NCBI RefSeq assembly: GCF_000787775.1
Contig: NZ_BBPM01000025.1
Coordinates: forward strand, 42,949-106,948
Origin: Streptacidiphilus carbonis
GTDB lineage: Bacteria; Actinomycetota; Actinomycetes; Streptomycetales; Streptomycetaceae
Length of the DNA stretch: 64,000 nt
Direction: 5' to 3'
The stretch's first letter is position 1; the number at the start of each line of letters is the position of its first letter. The translations under genes and the position numbers were made by a program. The notes below the pieces were generated by a model. That model worked only from the letters and a program-made list of their open reading frames with translations. It made no database searches and had not been told where the DNA came from. Below, piece after piece: positions 8,321 to 17,460 of the stretch.

Positions 8321-11190
8321 CGGCATACCCGGCCGTGGGGGACCTCGCTCGGGTCAGGGTCCAGTGCGGCGGGGAGCTCGCTTCGGCGGCGGATGCCGAG
8401 TTTGCGATAGGTGCTGGTCAGATGGGTTTCGACGGTGCGCCGGGCGAGGTGCTGCAGGTAGGCGATCTCGGCGTTGGTGCGGCCGGCGGCGGCGAGCCCG
8501 GCGATGCGGTGTTCGCTCTCGGTCAGCGCCCCGACGCCGGTGGCACGGGCGGTTCGGCGCCGGGCGCCGCCCTCGCCGAGCGCCTGCTCGGCGAGGGTCA
8601 ACAGGCGTACGGCGCCCAGCCGTTCGGCCGTGGCCGTGGCCTCCCGGAGCAGGGACCTGGCCTCTCCGCGCTGCCCGGCGGCGGTGAGCTTCCGTCCCCG
8701 GGAGATCAGCGCGGCGGTCAGTTCGCTGCCCTCGGAGGTGCCGCGGAGGATCTCGACGGCCTGCGCGGTCAGCTCGTGTCCACGCCGGCCGCTGCTCGCC
8801 TCGCCCAGGACGCGAAGGGCGCGACCGAGCACTCGGGGTGTGTTCCACGCGGTGGCGAGCCGGTACTCCTCCTCGGCCAGGGGGAGGGCACGCTGCGGGG
8901 AGCCGAGTGCCAGCAGGCACTCGGCGGCGGCCGAGCGCCACGGCGTGACGATGGGGCTCAGGACCTGTCTGGCGGTCTGCCGCCGGCCGCACTCCAGGAA
9001 GTCGTCGAGGGCGCCCTCGACGTCGCCCGAGGCAGAGCGCAGCATGCCTCGGGCATACAGGAATCTGTTCAACTCCCAGCTGTCGTGCGCGTCCTGGACG
9101 TCGACCTGCCCGGCGAGCCGCTGGGCGTCGGCCAGCCGGCCGGATTCGACCAGCGCGTGCAGGGAGTGGGCCCGGAGGTTGCTGGGGCCGTCGGGCGCGG
9201 CCAGGTCCGCCGGGACGCCGTCGGCTCCGAGGCCCGCCGGTACGGGGGCGAAGCGACCGCGCGCGGCGGCGGTGTCCAGCTGGACGTTGAGCAGGGCCCG
9301 GCGCATCGGATGCAGCGGCGAGAGGCCCGGCCCGGCCAGACCGAACCGGACGAGCCGGTCGGCGTCGTCGAGCGCGTCGGACCACTGGGCCACGGCGGCG
9401 GCCGTGCCGATCAGGTAGGGCGTCAGGGTCGGGTCCTCCGGAGCGGACAGCAGGGCACGGATCCGCCGCATCGCCTGATCGGCCGTCAGCAGTCCCACGG
9501 TCGCCTCGTATCTGACCAGCAGGGCCTGCTCGGCTGGACCGAGCAGGGCGGGGGACCGCGCGGCGGTGTCGCGCAGTCCGGCGTAGACCGTCAGCCGGAC
9601 CTCCGGGTCGTGGTCGGAGAGCAGCACGGACGCCGTCCGGACGGTGCGGGCCAGCAGGGGTTCGTCCGCCAGGCCGCCATCCAGGTCCAGGTCGTGGAGC
9701 AGGTCGAACGCGGCGTGCGCCTCGCCCCGCTGGGCCAGCGCGGAACAGAGGGTGACCGTGGCCTGGACCCGCTCCCGGGGCAGCTCCCGCAGGCGCAGCG
9801 CCTCGGTCAGCCGAGGTATCCCGGAGCTCCGTACGGCGGTGAACTCCAACGAGCCGAGTTCGGTGAGGACCTCCGCCCTGCGATCGCGGGCCATCGGCTC
9901 GTCCAGCGCGCGGCGCAGGTGGTCGACGGCGTCGCCGGCCCGGCCGTCCCGGGCCGCGGTGGCCGCCGCGTCCTGCAGGGCGTCCACCGCCCATTCCGTT
10001 CCCACCAGGGGGGTCTGCAGCAGGTGGCCGGCCACCGCCTCGGCGGTGCCCCCCCGGCGGTACAGGAACGCGGCGGCCCGGTGGTGGGCCTCCTGCCGCT
10101 GCGGGCGGGGCCAGCCGTCCAGCACGGCGTCCCGGAGCAGCGGATGGGCGAAGCGGATGCGGCCGGGCCCCGGGTCGTCGCGCAGGTGCCTGGGCCGCAA
10201 CAGCCCGAGCCGCTGCATCGCGGTGACCCAGCCCGACACCCTGGCCGGGTCGGCCCCGGTCACCCCGGCGAGAAGCTCGACGCCGTCCTCCTCGTACGCC
10301 GACTGCCCATCCGCCATCTGTCCCTCCGCCGGCTGCCCGTACGCCAGTTGCCCGCCCACCAGTTGGGCCAGGGCGCGGGCCACGGCGGCGGTCCCGGGCC
10401 CCGCGCTCTCCAGCCACCAGGCGACCGCGGCCGCGAAGGCGCCCGGATAGAGGTCGGCGCAGTTGTCCGGAAACCCCGCCGCGGCGTGCCCGTCCCGGGT
10501 CGGTGAGCCCAGGTCGTCCAGCAGGGCCCGGAGCAGCAGCGGATTGCCGGCGCATGCCTGTACGCAGCCGTCCACCCAGGCGTCCGGGGCGTGCGGCCCG
10601 AAGCGGTCGCGGACCATGGTCTCGGCGGCTGTACAGCTCAGCGGGGCGAGCGTGTGGACGTGGACCAGGGTGGGCGACAGGGCGTGGGCGAGCCCCGGCG
10701 CGGGCGGCGTGATGTCGTACTGGCTGCGTTCGGTCACCACGATGAGGACGGCTAACTCGTCCAGTCGCCGGGCCGCCTCGGCGAGCCAGCGCCGCGAGAG
10801 GTGGTCGGCGAGATGGGCGTCGTCGACAGCCAGAAGGATCGGCGAGTCGGCCGCGGCCGAGCGCAGCAGCCGCCAGAACCGGCCGAAGCCGGGCCGATCC
10901 TCCGGGCGGCAATCGGCGTCGTAGCCCAGCAGTTGGCGCACGGTGGCGAGGTCCGTGCCGGTATCCTCGGCCGAGCAGCGAGCGCGCAGCACCCGCATGC
11001 CGTGCGCCGCGCCGTCGTCCGCGACGGCTTCCAGCACTGCGCTGCGCCCGATCCCGGTGGCGCCTCTCAGCACCGTCATCCGCCCGGATCCGGTCCTGGC
11101 TCGCTCGGCCTCCGCGGCCAGCAGCTCCAGGACATCCCGGCGCTCGCGGAGCGGGCCGTCATGGGTGGTCGGCGGGCGGGTCGGCGTCAT
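8242..11190 (-). CDS. Large ATP-binding LuxR (LAL) family transcriptional regulator
   Basis: A 982-residue LAL-type regulator: N-terminal NTPase, TPR-like helical middle and C-terminal LuxR helix-turn-helix. The P-loop at about residues 42-50 reads GATGIGRSA, with Arg in place of the usual Walker A Lys. Walker B is ILLAVDDAHL. The HTH lies at about residues 885-935 (LTESEHRIAGLAAAGRTNAE, RRTVETHLTSTYRKLGI). The start at ATG 11190 has GGAGGA just upstream. It is transcribed divergently from the receiver-type LuxR gene across 91 bp and converges on the zinc-ribbon gene with overlap. Regulators of this type next to baseplate genes are typical of Streptomyces eCIS loci, so I infer control of eCIS expression. 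Confidence 0.88.
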   Translation of the reverse strand: MTPTRPPTTHDGPLRERRDVLELLAAEAERARTGSGRMTVLRGATGIGRSAVLEAVADDGAAHGMRVLRARCSAEDTGTDLATVRQLLGYDADCRPEDRPGFGRFWRLLRSAAADSPILLAVDDAHLADHLSRRWLAEAARRLDELAVLIVVTERSQYDITPPAPGLAHALSPTLVHVHTLAPLSCTAAETMVRDRFGPHAPDAWVDGCVQACAGNPLLLRALLDDLGSPTRDGHAAAGFPDNCADLYPGAFAAAVAWWLESAGPGTAAVARALAQLVGGQLAYGQPAEGQMADGQSAYEEDGVELLAGVTGADPARVSGWVTAMQRLGLLRPRHLRDDPGPGRIRFAHPLLRDAVLDGWPRPQRQEAHHRAAAFLYRRGGTAEAVAGHLLQTPLVGTEWAVDALQDAAATAARDGRAGDAVDHLRRALDEPMARDRRAEVLTELGSLEFTAVRSSGIPRLTEALRLRELPRERVQATVTLCSALAQRGEAHAAFDLLHDLDLDGGLADEPLLARTVRTASVLLSDHDPEVRLTVYAGLRDTAARSPALLGPAEQALLVRYEATVGLLTADQAMRRIRALLSAPEDPTLTPYLIGTAAAVAQWSDALDDADRLVRFGLAGPGLSPLHPMRRALLNVQLDTAAARGRFAPVPAGLGADGVPADLAAPDGPSNLRAHSLHALVESGRLADAQRLAGQVDVQDAHDSWELNRFLYARGMLRSASGDVEGALDDFLECGRRQTARQVLSPIVTPWRSAAAECLLALGSPQRALPLAEEEYRLATAWNTPRVLGRALRVLGEASSGRRGHELTAQAVEILRGTSEGSELTAALISRGRKLTAAGQRGEARSLLREATATAERLGAVRLLTLAEQALGEGGARRRTARATGVGALTESEHRIAGLAAAGRTNAEIAYLQHLARRTVETHLTSTYRKLGIRRRSELPAALDPDPSEVPHGRVCRYEPPPLDGPKNSISAMATCFKAEAP

Positions 11191-11204
11191 CAGATCCTCC
11201 GATC

Positions 11205-11232
11205 TCGTGGTCGGTCTCGTGGTAGCCCACGA
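11205..11232. promoter_or_regulatory. Candidate operator in divergent LuxR-LuxR intergenic region
   Basis: The 91-bp gap between the two divergent regulators holds a direct repeat TCGTGG (11205-11210 and 11217-11222). The second copy pairs with CCACGA at 11227-11232, giving a 6-bp inverted repeat with a 4-nt spacer. Position and symmetry suit a site bound by one of the LuxR proteins. This is inference only. Confidence 0.3.
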
Positions 11233-11281
11233 TTGCGAACGGCGTACCGATCACAGAGAGTGGGGACTCCGCGTGGTCAAC

Positions 11282-11983
11282 ATGGCCACGACAAAGGGAT
11301 GTCGGGGTGAGGCTGTGCTTACGTCTTGTGGAGCAGCCGCAGCCGCGACCGCCATACCGGTCGCGGTGCACGCGTCGGACCCGGTCTCGCTCGCCGGGGT
11401 GAAGAGCCAGCTGCGCCATCAGCCGTCGATAGAGCTGGTCGAGGAGGCGGTCGGTCGGTCGGGTGCGGTGGCGATCCTGGTGGCCGACACGCTGGACGAG
11501 CCCACTCTGTCGTCGCTGCGGCGGCTGATCAGAAACGACGCCACCCGGGCCGTGCTGGTTGCGAGCACCATCCGGGAGGCGGATCTGCTCCAGGTGATCG
11601 AATGCGGGGTCGGCGCCATAGTGTGGCGGCGCGAGGCCACCGGGCACCGGCTCCAGCAAGCGGTGGTGGCGGCCTCCCGTGGTGACGGAGACCTCCCCGC
11701 GGACCTGCTGGGGCGGCTGATCACGCAGGTCGGCACCATGCAGCGCGGCGCCGTGCAGCGTGGCACCGCCGGCCTGTCCGACGCTCCCGTGCACGGCCTG
11801 GCGCCGCGCGAGGTCGATGTGCTCCGGCTGGTCGCCGAGGGAATGGATACCGGGGAAATCGCGAGCAAGCTCTCGTACTCCGAACGCACCGTCAAGAACG
11901 TGATGCACGGCCTCACGACCCGGCTGCAGCTTCGCAACCGGGCACATGCCGTGGCTTATGCCCTTCGGGAAGGCTACATCTGA
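11282..11983 (+). CDS. LuxR-type response regulator, atypical receiver
   Basis: A 233-residue two-domain regulator. Residues ~20-140 are a receiver-like fold (IPVAVHASDPVSLAGVKSQL, AILVADTLDEPTL). The acidic pocket is reduced to single Asp residues, and the lysine region reads VWRREAT, so phosphorylation may not occur. Residues ~165-230 are a canonical LuxR HTH (LAPREVDVLRLVAEGMDTGE, YSERTVKNVMHGL). ATG 11282 is chosen; GTG 11315 is an alternative with a GGGGTGAGG placed too close to it. It sits between the LAL gene and the DUF4255/AAA genes of the eCIS cluster and probably regulates that cluster. Confidence 0.82.
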   Translation: MATTKGCRGEAVLTSCGAAAAATAIPVAVHASDPVSLAGVKSQLRHQPSIELVEEAVGRSGAVAILVADTLDEPTLSSLRRLIRNDATRAVLVASTIREADLLQVIECGVGAIVWRREATGHRLQQAVVAASRGDGDLPADLLGRLITQVGTMQRGAVQRGTAGLSDAPVHGLAPREVDVLRLVAEGMDTGEIASKLSYSERTVKNVMHGLTTRLQLRNRAHAVAYALREGYI

Positions 11984-12141
11984 CGGTTCGGACCCACACC
12001 GAGGGCCCCCGGGGCAACCGGAGCTGCCCCGAAACCGTCCTCGGTGTGCCTGCCGCGGCAGCGCTCCGACGAGGCATGATGGCTGACGGGTATGCCGCGC
12101 CGAGCGGCGGATCGGCTCCGGTGACAGCGAAGGGCGCGGCA

Positions 12142-12795
12142 GTGATCCACGAGGTGGACGAGGTCCTCAAGCGACTGCTGTCCGGCGGCGCCCTGGCCGG
12201 GACCGGTGTCGAGATCGCCTTCGACGCGCCGACCCGCGACTGGGCGGCCCGGCGCAACTCCCCCACCATCGACGCCTACCTGTACGACATCCGCGAGGAC
12301 GTCAAGCGGCGGGAGAGCGGGGCGATGCAGGTCAGGGACGAGCGGGGAGCGGTGCTGCGCCTGCGCCGGCCGCCGCGTTGGTTCCGGCTGTCGTACCTCG
12401 TCACCGCCTGGACCAAGCGGGCGCAGGACGAGCACCGGATGCTCGCCGCGGTGCTCGCCACGCTGGTGCCCCACGAACTGCTGCTGCCGGAGGAACTGAC
12501 GGGGCCGCTGGCCGCGCTCGGCCTCACCGTGCCCCTCTCGGTCGCCGGGACCATGGACGCACGCTCCAGCGCCGACGTCTGGTCGGCGCTCGGCGGCGAA
12601 CTCAAGCCGTCCATCGACGTCGCGGTCACCGTGCCGATCCTGTCCTTCCCGGAGTACGACGCCGGACCCCCGGTCGAGGAGTTCACGGTGCGGGTCCGCG
12701 CGACCGACGGCAGCCTGGACGGCTCGGCCGAGCGCTACCACCCGCGGCGTCCGGCCGGCGCGGAGGCTCCGCCGGGCGACGCGGTGCCCGAGTGA
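12142..12795 (+). CDS. DUF4255 family eCIS cap protein (Afp16/Pvc16-like)
   Basis: A 217-residue protein with the N-terminal DUF4255 (Pvc16 N) signature: IHEVDEVLKRLL, then PTIDAYLYDIREDVKRRESG and RLSYLVTAWTK. GTG 12142 is chosen because GCGAAGGG lies seven bases upstream and family members begin MIHEVD. An upstream GTG (12121) and ATG (12076) are alternatives. In Afp/PVC particles the homologue terminates the tube and sheath at the distal end and sets particle length. The stop overlaps the AAA+ gene start (GTGA). Confidence 0.9.
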   Translation: MIHEVDEVLKRLLSGGALAGTGVEIAFDAPTRDWAARRNSPTIDAYLYDIREDVKRRESGAMQVRDERGAVLRLRRPPRWFRLSYLVTAWTKRAQDEHRMLAAVLATLVPHELLLPEELTGPLAALGLTVPLSVAGTMDARSSADVWSALGGELKPSIDVAVTVPILSFPEYDAGPPVEEFTVRVRATDGSLDGSAERYHPRRPAGAEAPPGDAVPE

Positions 12796-14876
12796 GCGCG
12801 TCCGGCCCACTGCTCGACCGGCTCTCACGACTGCGCGACCGGGTGGCGCAGTCGGTCGAGCTGCGCAGCGCCGACGATCCGACGGCCGACGACCCGCTGC
12901 GCGGCCTGTACCTGTCCGACGACGCCGTACGGCGCCTGCTGCGGCCCGCCGGCGCCGCCGCCGGAGCCGACGACCATGCGCTATCGGCGACGCCGGGCGG
13001 CGAGTACGCGGCGGGCGACGGCGACCCGCTGCATCGGCTCGCCGTCCGGCTCGGCCTCACCGGGCTGGACGTCCACCTCTTGCTGCTCGCGCTCGCCCCC
13101 GACCTCGACCGCACCTTCGAGCCGCTGTACGGCTACCTCAACGACGACGTCAGCCGCCGCCGGGCGACCGTCGGCCTCGCCCTCGAACTCTGCGGCCTGC
13201 CCGCGCACTCCGCCGCGGCGCGGGCCCGCCTCCACCCGTCCGCGCCGCTGCTCGCGCTGCGCCTGGTCCGGGTGGAGGAGTCCGAACGACCCTTCCTGGG
13301 CCGTTCGCTGCGCGTCCCCGACCGGGTCACCGCCCATCTGCTGGGCGACGACACGCAGGAGTCCGCACTCGACGGATACGCCCGGCCGCTGCCGACGGCG
13401 GACGTGCGGCCGCCGTTGGACGCGCTGACGGACCGACTGGCCAAACGCCTCGCGTCCGGCCCGCTCACGGTCTACCTGCGCCAACTCCGGGAGGGCGACG
13501 GGCTCGCCTGTGCCGCAGCCGCCCTGGGCGCGGCTGGCCTGGAAGCACTGCACTTCACCCCCGACACGCCCGCCGCCCCCGGCCGGCCCGCGCTCTCCGG
13601 CGACCACGAGCGCGGCCGCGGCGAGCCCGAGCCCGACTACGACCACCACCTGATCCCGGAACTGCTCCGCGAGGCGCGGCTGCGCGGCTGCGCCGTCGTG
13701 GTGGCCCCGCTGCCGGAGCGTCCGGGGCCGCTGGTGCGGGCGCTCGCGGTGCCCGATGTGCCCGTGCTGCTGGTTGGCTCCCGCCCGTACGACCCGGACT
13801 GGTGCGACCGCCATCGCGACCCCCTCGTGCTGGACGCGCCCCGGCAGCACTCGGGCGATCTCGACGCCTGGTCCGCCGCCATCGGGACGGCCGGCGTCGG
13901 CACAGCGGGAGCGCCCGGGTTCGACCTGGCGCCGGTGGTGGCGCCCTACCGGCTGGGCGGCGACCGGATCCGGCGCGCGGTCCGGGCCGCGCAGGAGTTG
14001 GCGGCGTTCGAGGGCAGCCCGCTCTCCGGCGCGCATCTGCGGCTGGCCGCCCGCCAGCAGTCCGCGTCCGGCCTGGAACAGCACGCCCGCCGCATCAGGC
14101 CCGCCGTGAGCTGGGACGATCTCGTGCTGCCCGACGGCCCCCTGACCCACCTGCGTGAACTGGCGCTGCGGGCCCGGCACCGCGACCAGGTGCTCGGCGA
14201 CTGGCGGTTGAGCGCCGGCGGCGGACGGGGCCGGGGCGTGCTGGCGCTCTTCGCCGGCGAGTCCGGCACCGGCAAGACGCTCTCCGCCGAGGTGGTCGCC
14301 GCCGAACTCGGCCTCGACCTCTACGTCGTGCAGCTCTCCTCCATCGTGGACAAGTACGTCGGTGAGACCGAGAAGAACCTGGAGCGGATCTTCACCGAGG
14401 CCGATCGCACCGATGCCGTCCTGCTCTTCGACGAGGCCGATGCCGTCTTCGGCAGGCGCTCGGAGGTCAAGGACTCGCACGACCGCTACGCCAACCTGGA
14501 GAGCGCCTACCTGCTGCAGCGGCTCGAGTCCTTCGACGGCATCGCTCTGCTGACGACCAACCTGCGGGCCAACATCGACGACGCGTTCACCCGGCGGCTG
14601 GACCTGGTGGTCGACTTTCCGTTCCCCGACCCCGCCCAGCGCCTGGCGCTGTGGCGCCACAGCCTGGCTTCGGTGCCCTGCGCGCCCGACATCGACCCGG
14701 GGCCGTGCGCCCGGGAATTCGAGCTGGCCGGAGGCTCCATCCGCAGCGCCGTGGTCACCGCGGCGTACGCAGCCGCCGGCCGTGGCGGCGACGTCACCAC
14801 CGCGGACTTGCTGGCCGGCGCCCAGCGCGAGTACCGCAAAGCCGGACGGCTGGTGCTGGACGACGGCGGCTGGTGA
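12792..14876 (+). CDS. AAA+ ATPase of eCIS (Afp15/Pvc15-like)
   Basis: A 694-residue protein beginning at GTG 12792 within the DUF4255 stop. The N-terminal ~450 residues are a family-specific region with no obvious catalytic motif. The C-terminal AAA+ module has Walker A GESGTGKT at about residue 489, Walker B LLFDEADAVFGRR at about residue 543, sensor 1 LLTTNLRANIDDAF and an arginine finger region RRLDLVVDFPFPD. Its homologues Afp15/Pvc15 are needed for particle assembly and cargo loading. It is the last gene of the forward eCIS block and converges, 21 bp away, on the hydrophobic-W membrane protein. Confidence 0.92.
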   Translation: MSASGPLLDRLSRLRDRVAQSVELRSADDPTADDPLRGLYLSDDAVRRLLRPAGAAAGADDHALSATPGGEYAAGDGDPLHRLAVRLGLTGLDVHLLLLALAPDLDRTFEPLYGYLNDDVSRRRATVGLALELCGLPAHSAAARARLHPSAPLLALRLVRVEESERPFLGRSLRVPDRVTAHLLGDDTQESALDGYARPLPTADVRPPLDALTDRLAKRLASGPLTVYLRQLREGDGLACAAAALGAAGLEALHFTPDTPAAPGRPALSGDHERGRGEPEPDYDHHLIPELLREARLRGCAVVVAPLPERPGPLVRALAVPDVPVLLVGSRPYDPDWCDRHRDPLVLDAPRQHSGDLDAWSAAIGTAGVGTAGAPGFDLAPVVAPYRLGGDRIRRAVRAAQELAAFEGSPLSGAHLRLAARQQSASGLEQHARRIRPAVSWDDLVLPDGPLTHLRELALRARHRDQVLGDWRLSAGGGRGRGVLALFAGESGTGKTLSAEVVAAELGLDLYVVQLSSIVDKYVGETEKNLERIFTEADRTDAVLLFDEADAVFGRRSEVKDSHDRYANLESAYLLQRLESFDGIALLTTNLRANIDDAFTRRLDLVVDFPFPDPAQRLALWRHSLASVPCAPDIDPGPCAREFELAGGSIRSAVVTAAYAAAGRGGDVTTADLLAGAQREYRKAGRLVLDDGGW

Positions 14877-14897
14877 TCTTCGCACCCGTCAGTTCCT

Positions 14898-16316
14898 TCA
14901 CGCCGTGACCGTGAGCTGGACGGCTTCCAGCCGGAGCGACTTCCCCTGAGTCCCGACGGTGATCCAGCTGCGGGGGCCGCCGGGGGTGTCGCAGGTCTGT
15001 CCCTGCCACTGGGTGTCGTTCTGGATCCATCCGTTGCCGCAGACGACGCCCACTCCGAGGCTCACTGTGAACTGCTCCATGCGCAGCTGCGAGTTGGGGG
15101 ATCCGATGGTGACGTCGGCCTTCGCGGGCCCGCTCTGCCAGGCGGGCTGCCAACCCGTGTTCTCCATGTACCCGTTGGCCGCGGCCGAGGTGCCGGACAC
15201 GGCGATGTCGAGGGCCTGGATGGCGCGGCTCTGGTTCTGGGTGCCGGCTGTGGCGCCGTCGCAGACCGGGTGCTGCCAGCCGATGCCGTCCACGTAGGCC
15301 CGGTAGCAGATGTGTCGCCCCGGGCTGCTCGCGTTCAGCTTGGTGACAGCGACTCCCGCAGTGTCCGGAAGTACCGCCGTGGCGTGCGCGCTGGGGTGGG
15401 TCTTCGCCCCGCCTCCGGCGGCCTGCGTCTTGGCCGGTGCAGAGGCGGGCGCCGAGGCCGGGGCAGAGGACGGTGCCACGGACGGGGTCGTGCTCGGCGT
15501 CGCGGAGGACGGTACCGGGGGCGGTGCGGGCAGGGTGGTGGCGACGGGCTGTTGGATCTCCGCGGTGGCCTGGCTGCTGACGGGAGCTGCCTTGGTGTAC
15601 CAGAGGGCGACGAACGCGAGGGCCAGGGTGCAGAGGAGGGTGAGGACGGTGGCGAGCCAGCGGGGGAGGAATCCGCTTTGGACGTAGGTGCCGTCGACGT
15701 CAAGGGGTGTGCTGCCGGAGCGGCGTACGGCGAGGCGGTAGGGCCGTTGCTGTTTGTGGCCGAACCAAATGAGCCGACGGGGCTTGAGCGTGGCACTGAC
15801 GAAGGCGGCGCGTCCCGGTTCGACCTGGACATTGGCCGGGTGGATGTCGTAGGAGAGCTGGTCTCCGTTGTCGTTGCCGGTGACGGAGGCGGTGAGTGTG
15901 GTGTTGCCGAAGTTGTCGATGGCGAGCTTGGGGCGTCCCCGGAAGCGTCCCTTGACGGTGTGCGGGACGAGCTCGGCCCGCATCTCGGCGAACGGGGTGA
16001 TGGTGAGGTTGCCCTCGGGGACGGCGGTCGCCTCGGGGTGCTCCGTCGGAATGATCTGGACGGCATAGGGGTTCGGCCCGGCGGTGGCGTCGGGGCTGCG
16101 CGGTGGTGCGAAGGTGAGTTGGACGGTTCCGGTGGTGCCCGGGTAGAGCCGGATGGTCGGCGGTTCGACGGTGACGTAGGGAGCGATCTCGCCGACGGGA
16201 ACGAAGCGGTACTCGTCGACGACGTCTGCGGTGTTGCGAAGCCGCAGTCGCACGGTGGCGGTACCACCCGCGTCCACGGTGGTCGATGCCGGTTCAAGGG
16301 AAGTCCAGAGGCTCAC
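14898..16316 (-). CDS. Membrane protein with Ig-like N-domains and hydrophobic-W C-terminal repeats
   Basis: A 472-residue protein with no N-terminal signal. Residues 1-215 form two beta-sandwich (COG1470-like) domains (TTVDAGGTATVRLRLRNTAD, IRLYPGTTGTVQLTF). A single hydrophobic helix lies at about 221-243, followed by a Pro/Ala/Ser linker. The last ~145 residues carry clostridial hydrophobic-W type repeats (YRAYVDGIGWQHPV, YMENTGWQPAW, GNGWIQNDTQWQG). Streptomyces eCIS clusters often contain such genes, loosely named hydrolytic protein. No catalytic residues are visible. The topology, a cytoplasmic Ig part and an exported repeat part, echoes the zinc-ribbon/discoidin protein of this locus and suggests particle-membrane or particle-wall contact; that is inference. 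Confidence 0.7.
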   Translation of the reverse strand: MSLWTSLEPASTTVDAGGTATVRLRLRNTADVVDEYRFVPVGEIAPYVTVEPPTIRLYPGTTGTVQLTFAPPRSPDATAGPNPYAVQIIPTEHPEATAVPEGNLTITPFAEMRAELVPHTVKGRFRGRPKLAIDNFGNTTLTASVTGNDNGDQLSYDIHPANVQVEPGRAAFVSATLKPRRLIWFGHKQQRPYRLAVRRSGSTPLDVDGTYVQSGFLPRWLATVLTLLCTLALAFVALWYTKAAPVSSQATAEIQQPVATTLPAPPPVPSSATPSTTPSVAPSSAPASAPASAPAKTQAAGGGAKTHPSAHATAVLPDTAGVAVTKLNASSPGRHICYRAYVDGIGWQHPVCDGATAGTQNQSRAIQALDIAVSGTSAAANGYMENTGWQPAWQSGPAKADVTIGSPNSQLRMEQFTVSLGVGVVCGNGWIQNDTQWQGQTCDTPGGPRSWITVGTQGKSLRLEAVQLTVTA

Positions 16317-16513
16317 CTTGCGAAGCTATCCGCGGAGCAGGTGTCCGGTCAGCAGGCCAGGGGACACAGTCGGCGTCCCAACAGGCTTGCCCTACTGCCC
16401 CGAAGGCGCAGTGGGCAGTGCCCTCGATTCCCTTCCGGCCGCTCCACCGGTCGCGTATGTGTGGTGTGGGACTCCTGTGGGGGACTCCTCACGCTCTCGG
16501 AAAGGCTCGTCGC

Positions 16514-17173
16514 ATGCGCGCGCAAGACCCGGGCAAGGCCACTGAAGCGGAGAAACCGCGCCGTTCCGCGTCCCGCACCGCTTCGACCGCTGCTTCGACC
16601 GTCGCCTCGACCGCCCCGGGTCCGGCGCCGTTCGGCCGGGCCGGCACCACGGCGGCCGCGATCCACGAGCTCCAGCGGACTGTCGGCAACGCGGCCGTGG
16701 CCCGTGTGCTGCAGCGGAAGGAGCACCGCCACACCGCGGACTGCGGGCACGGGCAGTCCGTCGCGCAGATCCAGCGCGACACGGTCCGGGAGGTCCTCGG
16801 GTCCCGGGGCCGCATGCTGCCGGAGCCGGTCCAGCGGGAGGCGGAAGGCCGGTTGGGGGTTCCCGAGGGCAGCTTCCAGTCCGTCGAGATCCACGACAGC
16901 CCGAGAGACAAGGAGGTGGCCCGAGCCCTCGGCGCGGTCGCCTTCACCTCGCGAAAGAAGATCGTCGGAGACGTCTCCAGGAAGAAGACCCTGCTGCACG
17001 AGCTGATTCACGTCGGCCAACAGGAGCGGGGGCCCGTGCCCGGTACTGATATGGGGAACGGTCTGAAGGTCTCCGACAAGAACGACGCAATGGAGAAGGA
17101 GGCGGATACGGGCTCGATCCGGGCGCTGGCCACCGCCTTTCCCGTCCGGCCCGCACCGCCCGGCGGACCTTGA
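16514..17173 (+). CDS. DUF4157 (eCIS-core) domain protein
   Basis: A 219-residue protein starting at ATG 16514 with GGAAAGG eight bases upstream. After a Ser/Thr/Ala-rich leader (residues 1-45) and the typical ELQRTVGNAAVARVLQR helix, the DUF4157 domain shows PEPVQREAEGRLGVP and a metalloprotease-like LLHELIHVGQQ helix. DUF4157 is the domain recurrent in eCIS-associated toxins and cargo. Here nothing follows it except about 50 residues, so no separate toxin domain is visible. It lies at the outer edge of the eCIS locus and could be a minimal cargo, a cargo adaptor, or the remnant of a longer effector. Confidence 0.8.
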   Translation: MRAQDPGKATEAEKPRRSASRTASTAASTVASTAPGPAPFGRAGTTAAAIHELQRTVGNAAVARVLQRKEHRHTADCGHGQSVAQIQRDTVREVLGSRGRMLPEPVQREAEGRLGVPEGSFQSVEIHDSPRDKEVARALGAVAFTSRKKIVGDVSRKKTLLHELIHVGQQERGPVPGTDMGNGLKVSDKNDAMEKEADTGSIRALATAFPVRPAPPGGP

Positions 17174-17329
17174 GCAGATTCAGTCCCACTCGGCATTGGC
17201 GACTGCCGCTGATGCCCCTCGCAGGCAAATAGGGCGACGTGTCGATCTTTCCGGGCACTTCCTGGGTTGCCCCTGCCGAGATCCCCATCCGTGCAGGTCA
17301 CCCGGCCTGCAACCGTGGTCGGGGAGCAC

Positions 17330-17460
17330 GGCATGATGATCGGATGTGCTGCTGCGACTCGCCTACCTGACCGTGGACCAACGCCTTCTCGCTGCTGCGG
17401 CCTCTCCCCATGAGCGACCGGGACAGGGACGCCGAGATCCTGGCGCTTCGTCACCGTGCG
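17330..17460 (+). pseudogene. Decayed 5' fragment of a transposase
   Basis: From about 17344 the sequence aligns with the start of the transposase at 19229, sharing GTGCTGCTG at the beginning, ATGAGCGACCGGGAC about 65 bases in, and GAGATCCTGG after that. A one-base indel relative to that copy breaks the frame, and similarity stops near 17460. It is an insertion-sequence scar rather than a gene. Confidence 0.7.

Noticed and set aside
8335-10506. A 723-codon plus-strand frame opposite the LAL regulator
   Set aside because: Its composition is typical of the antisense of an Ala/Leu/Arg-rich gene. The minus strand has P-loop, Walker B and LuxR HTH motifs.
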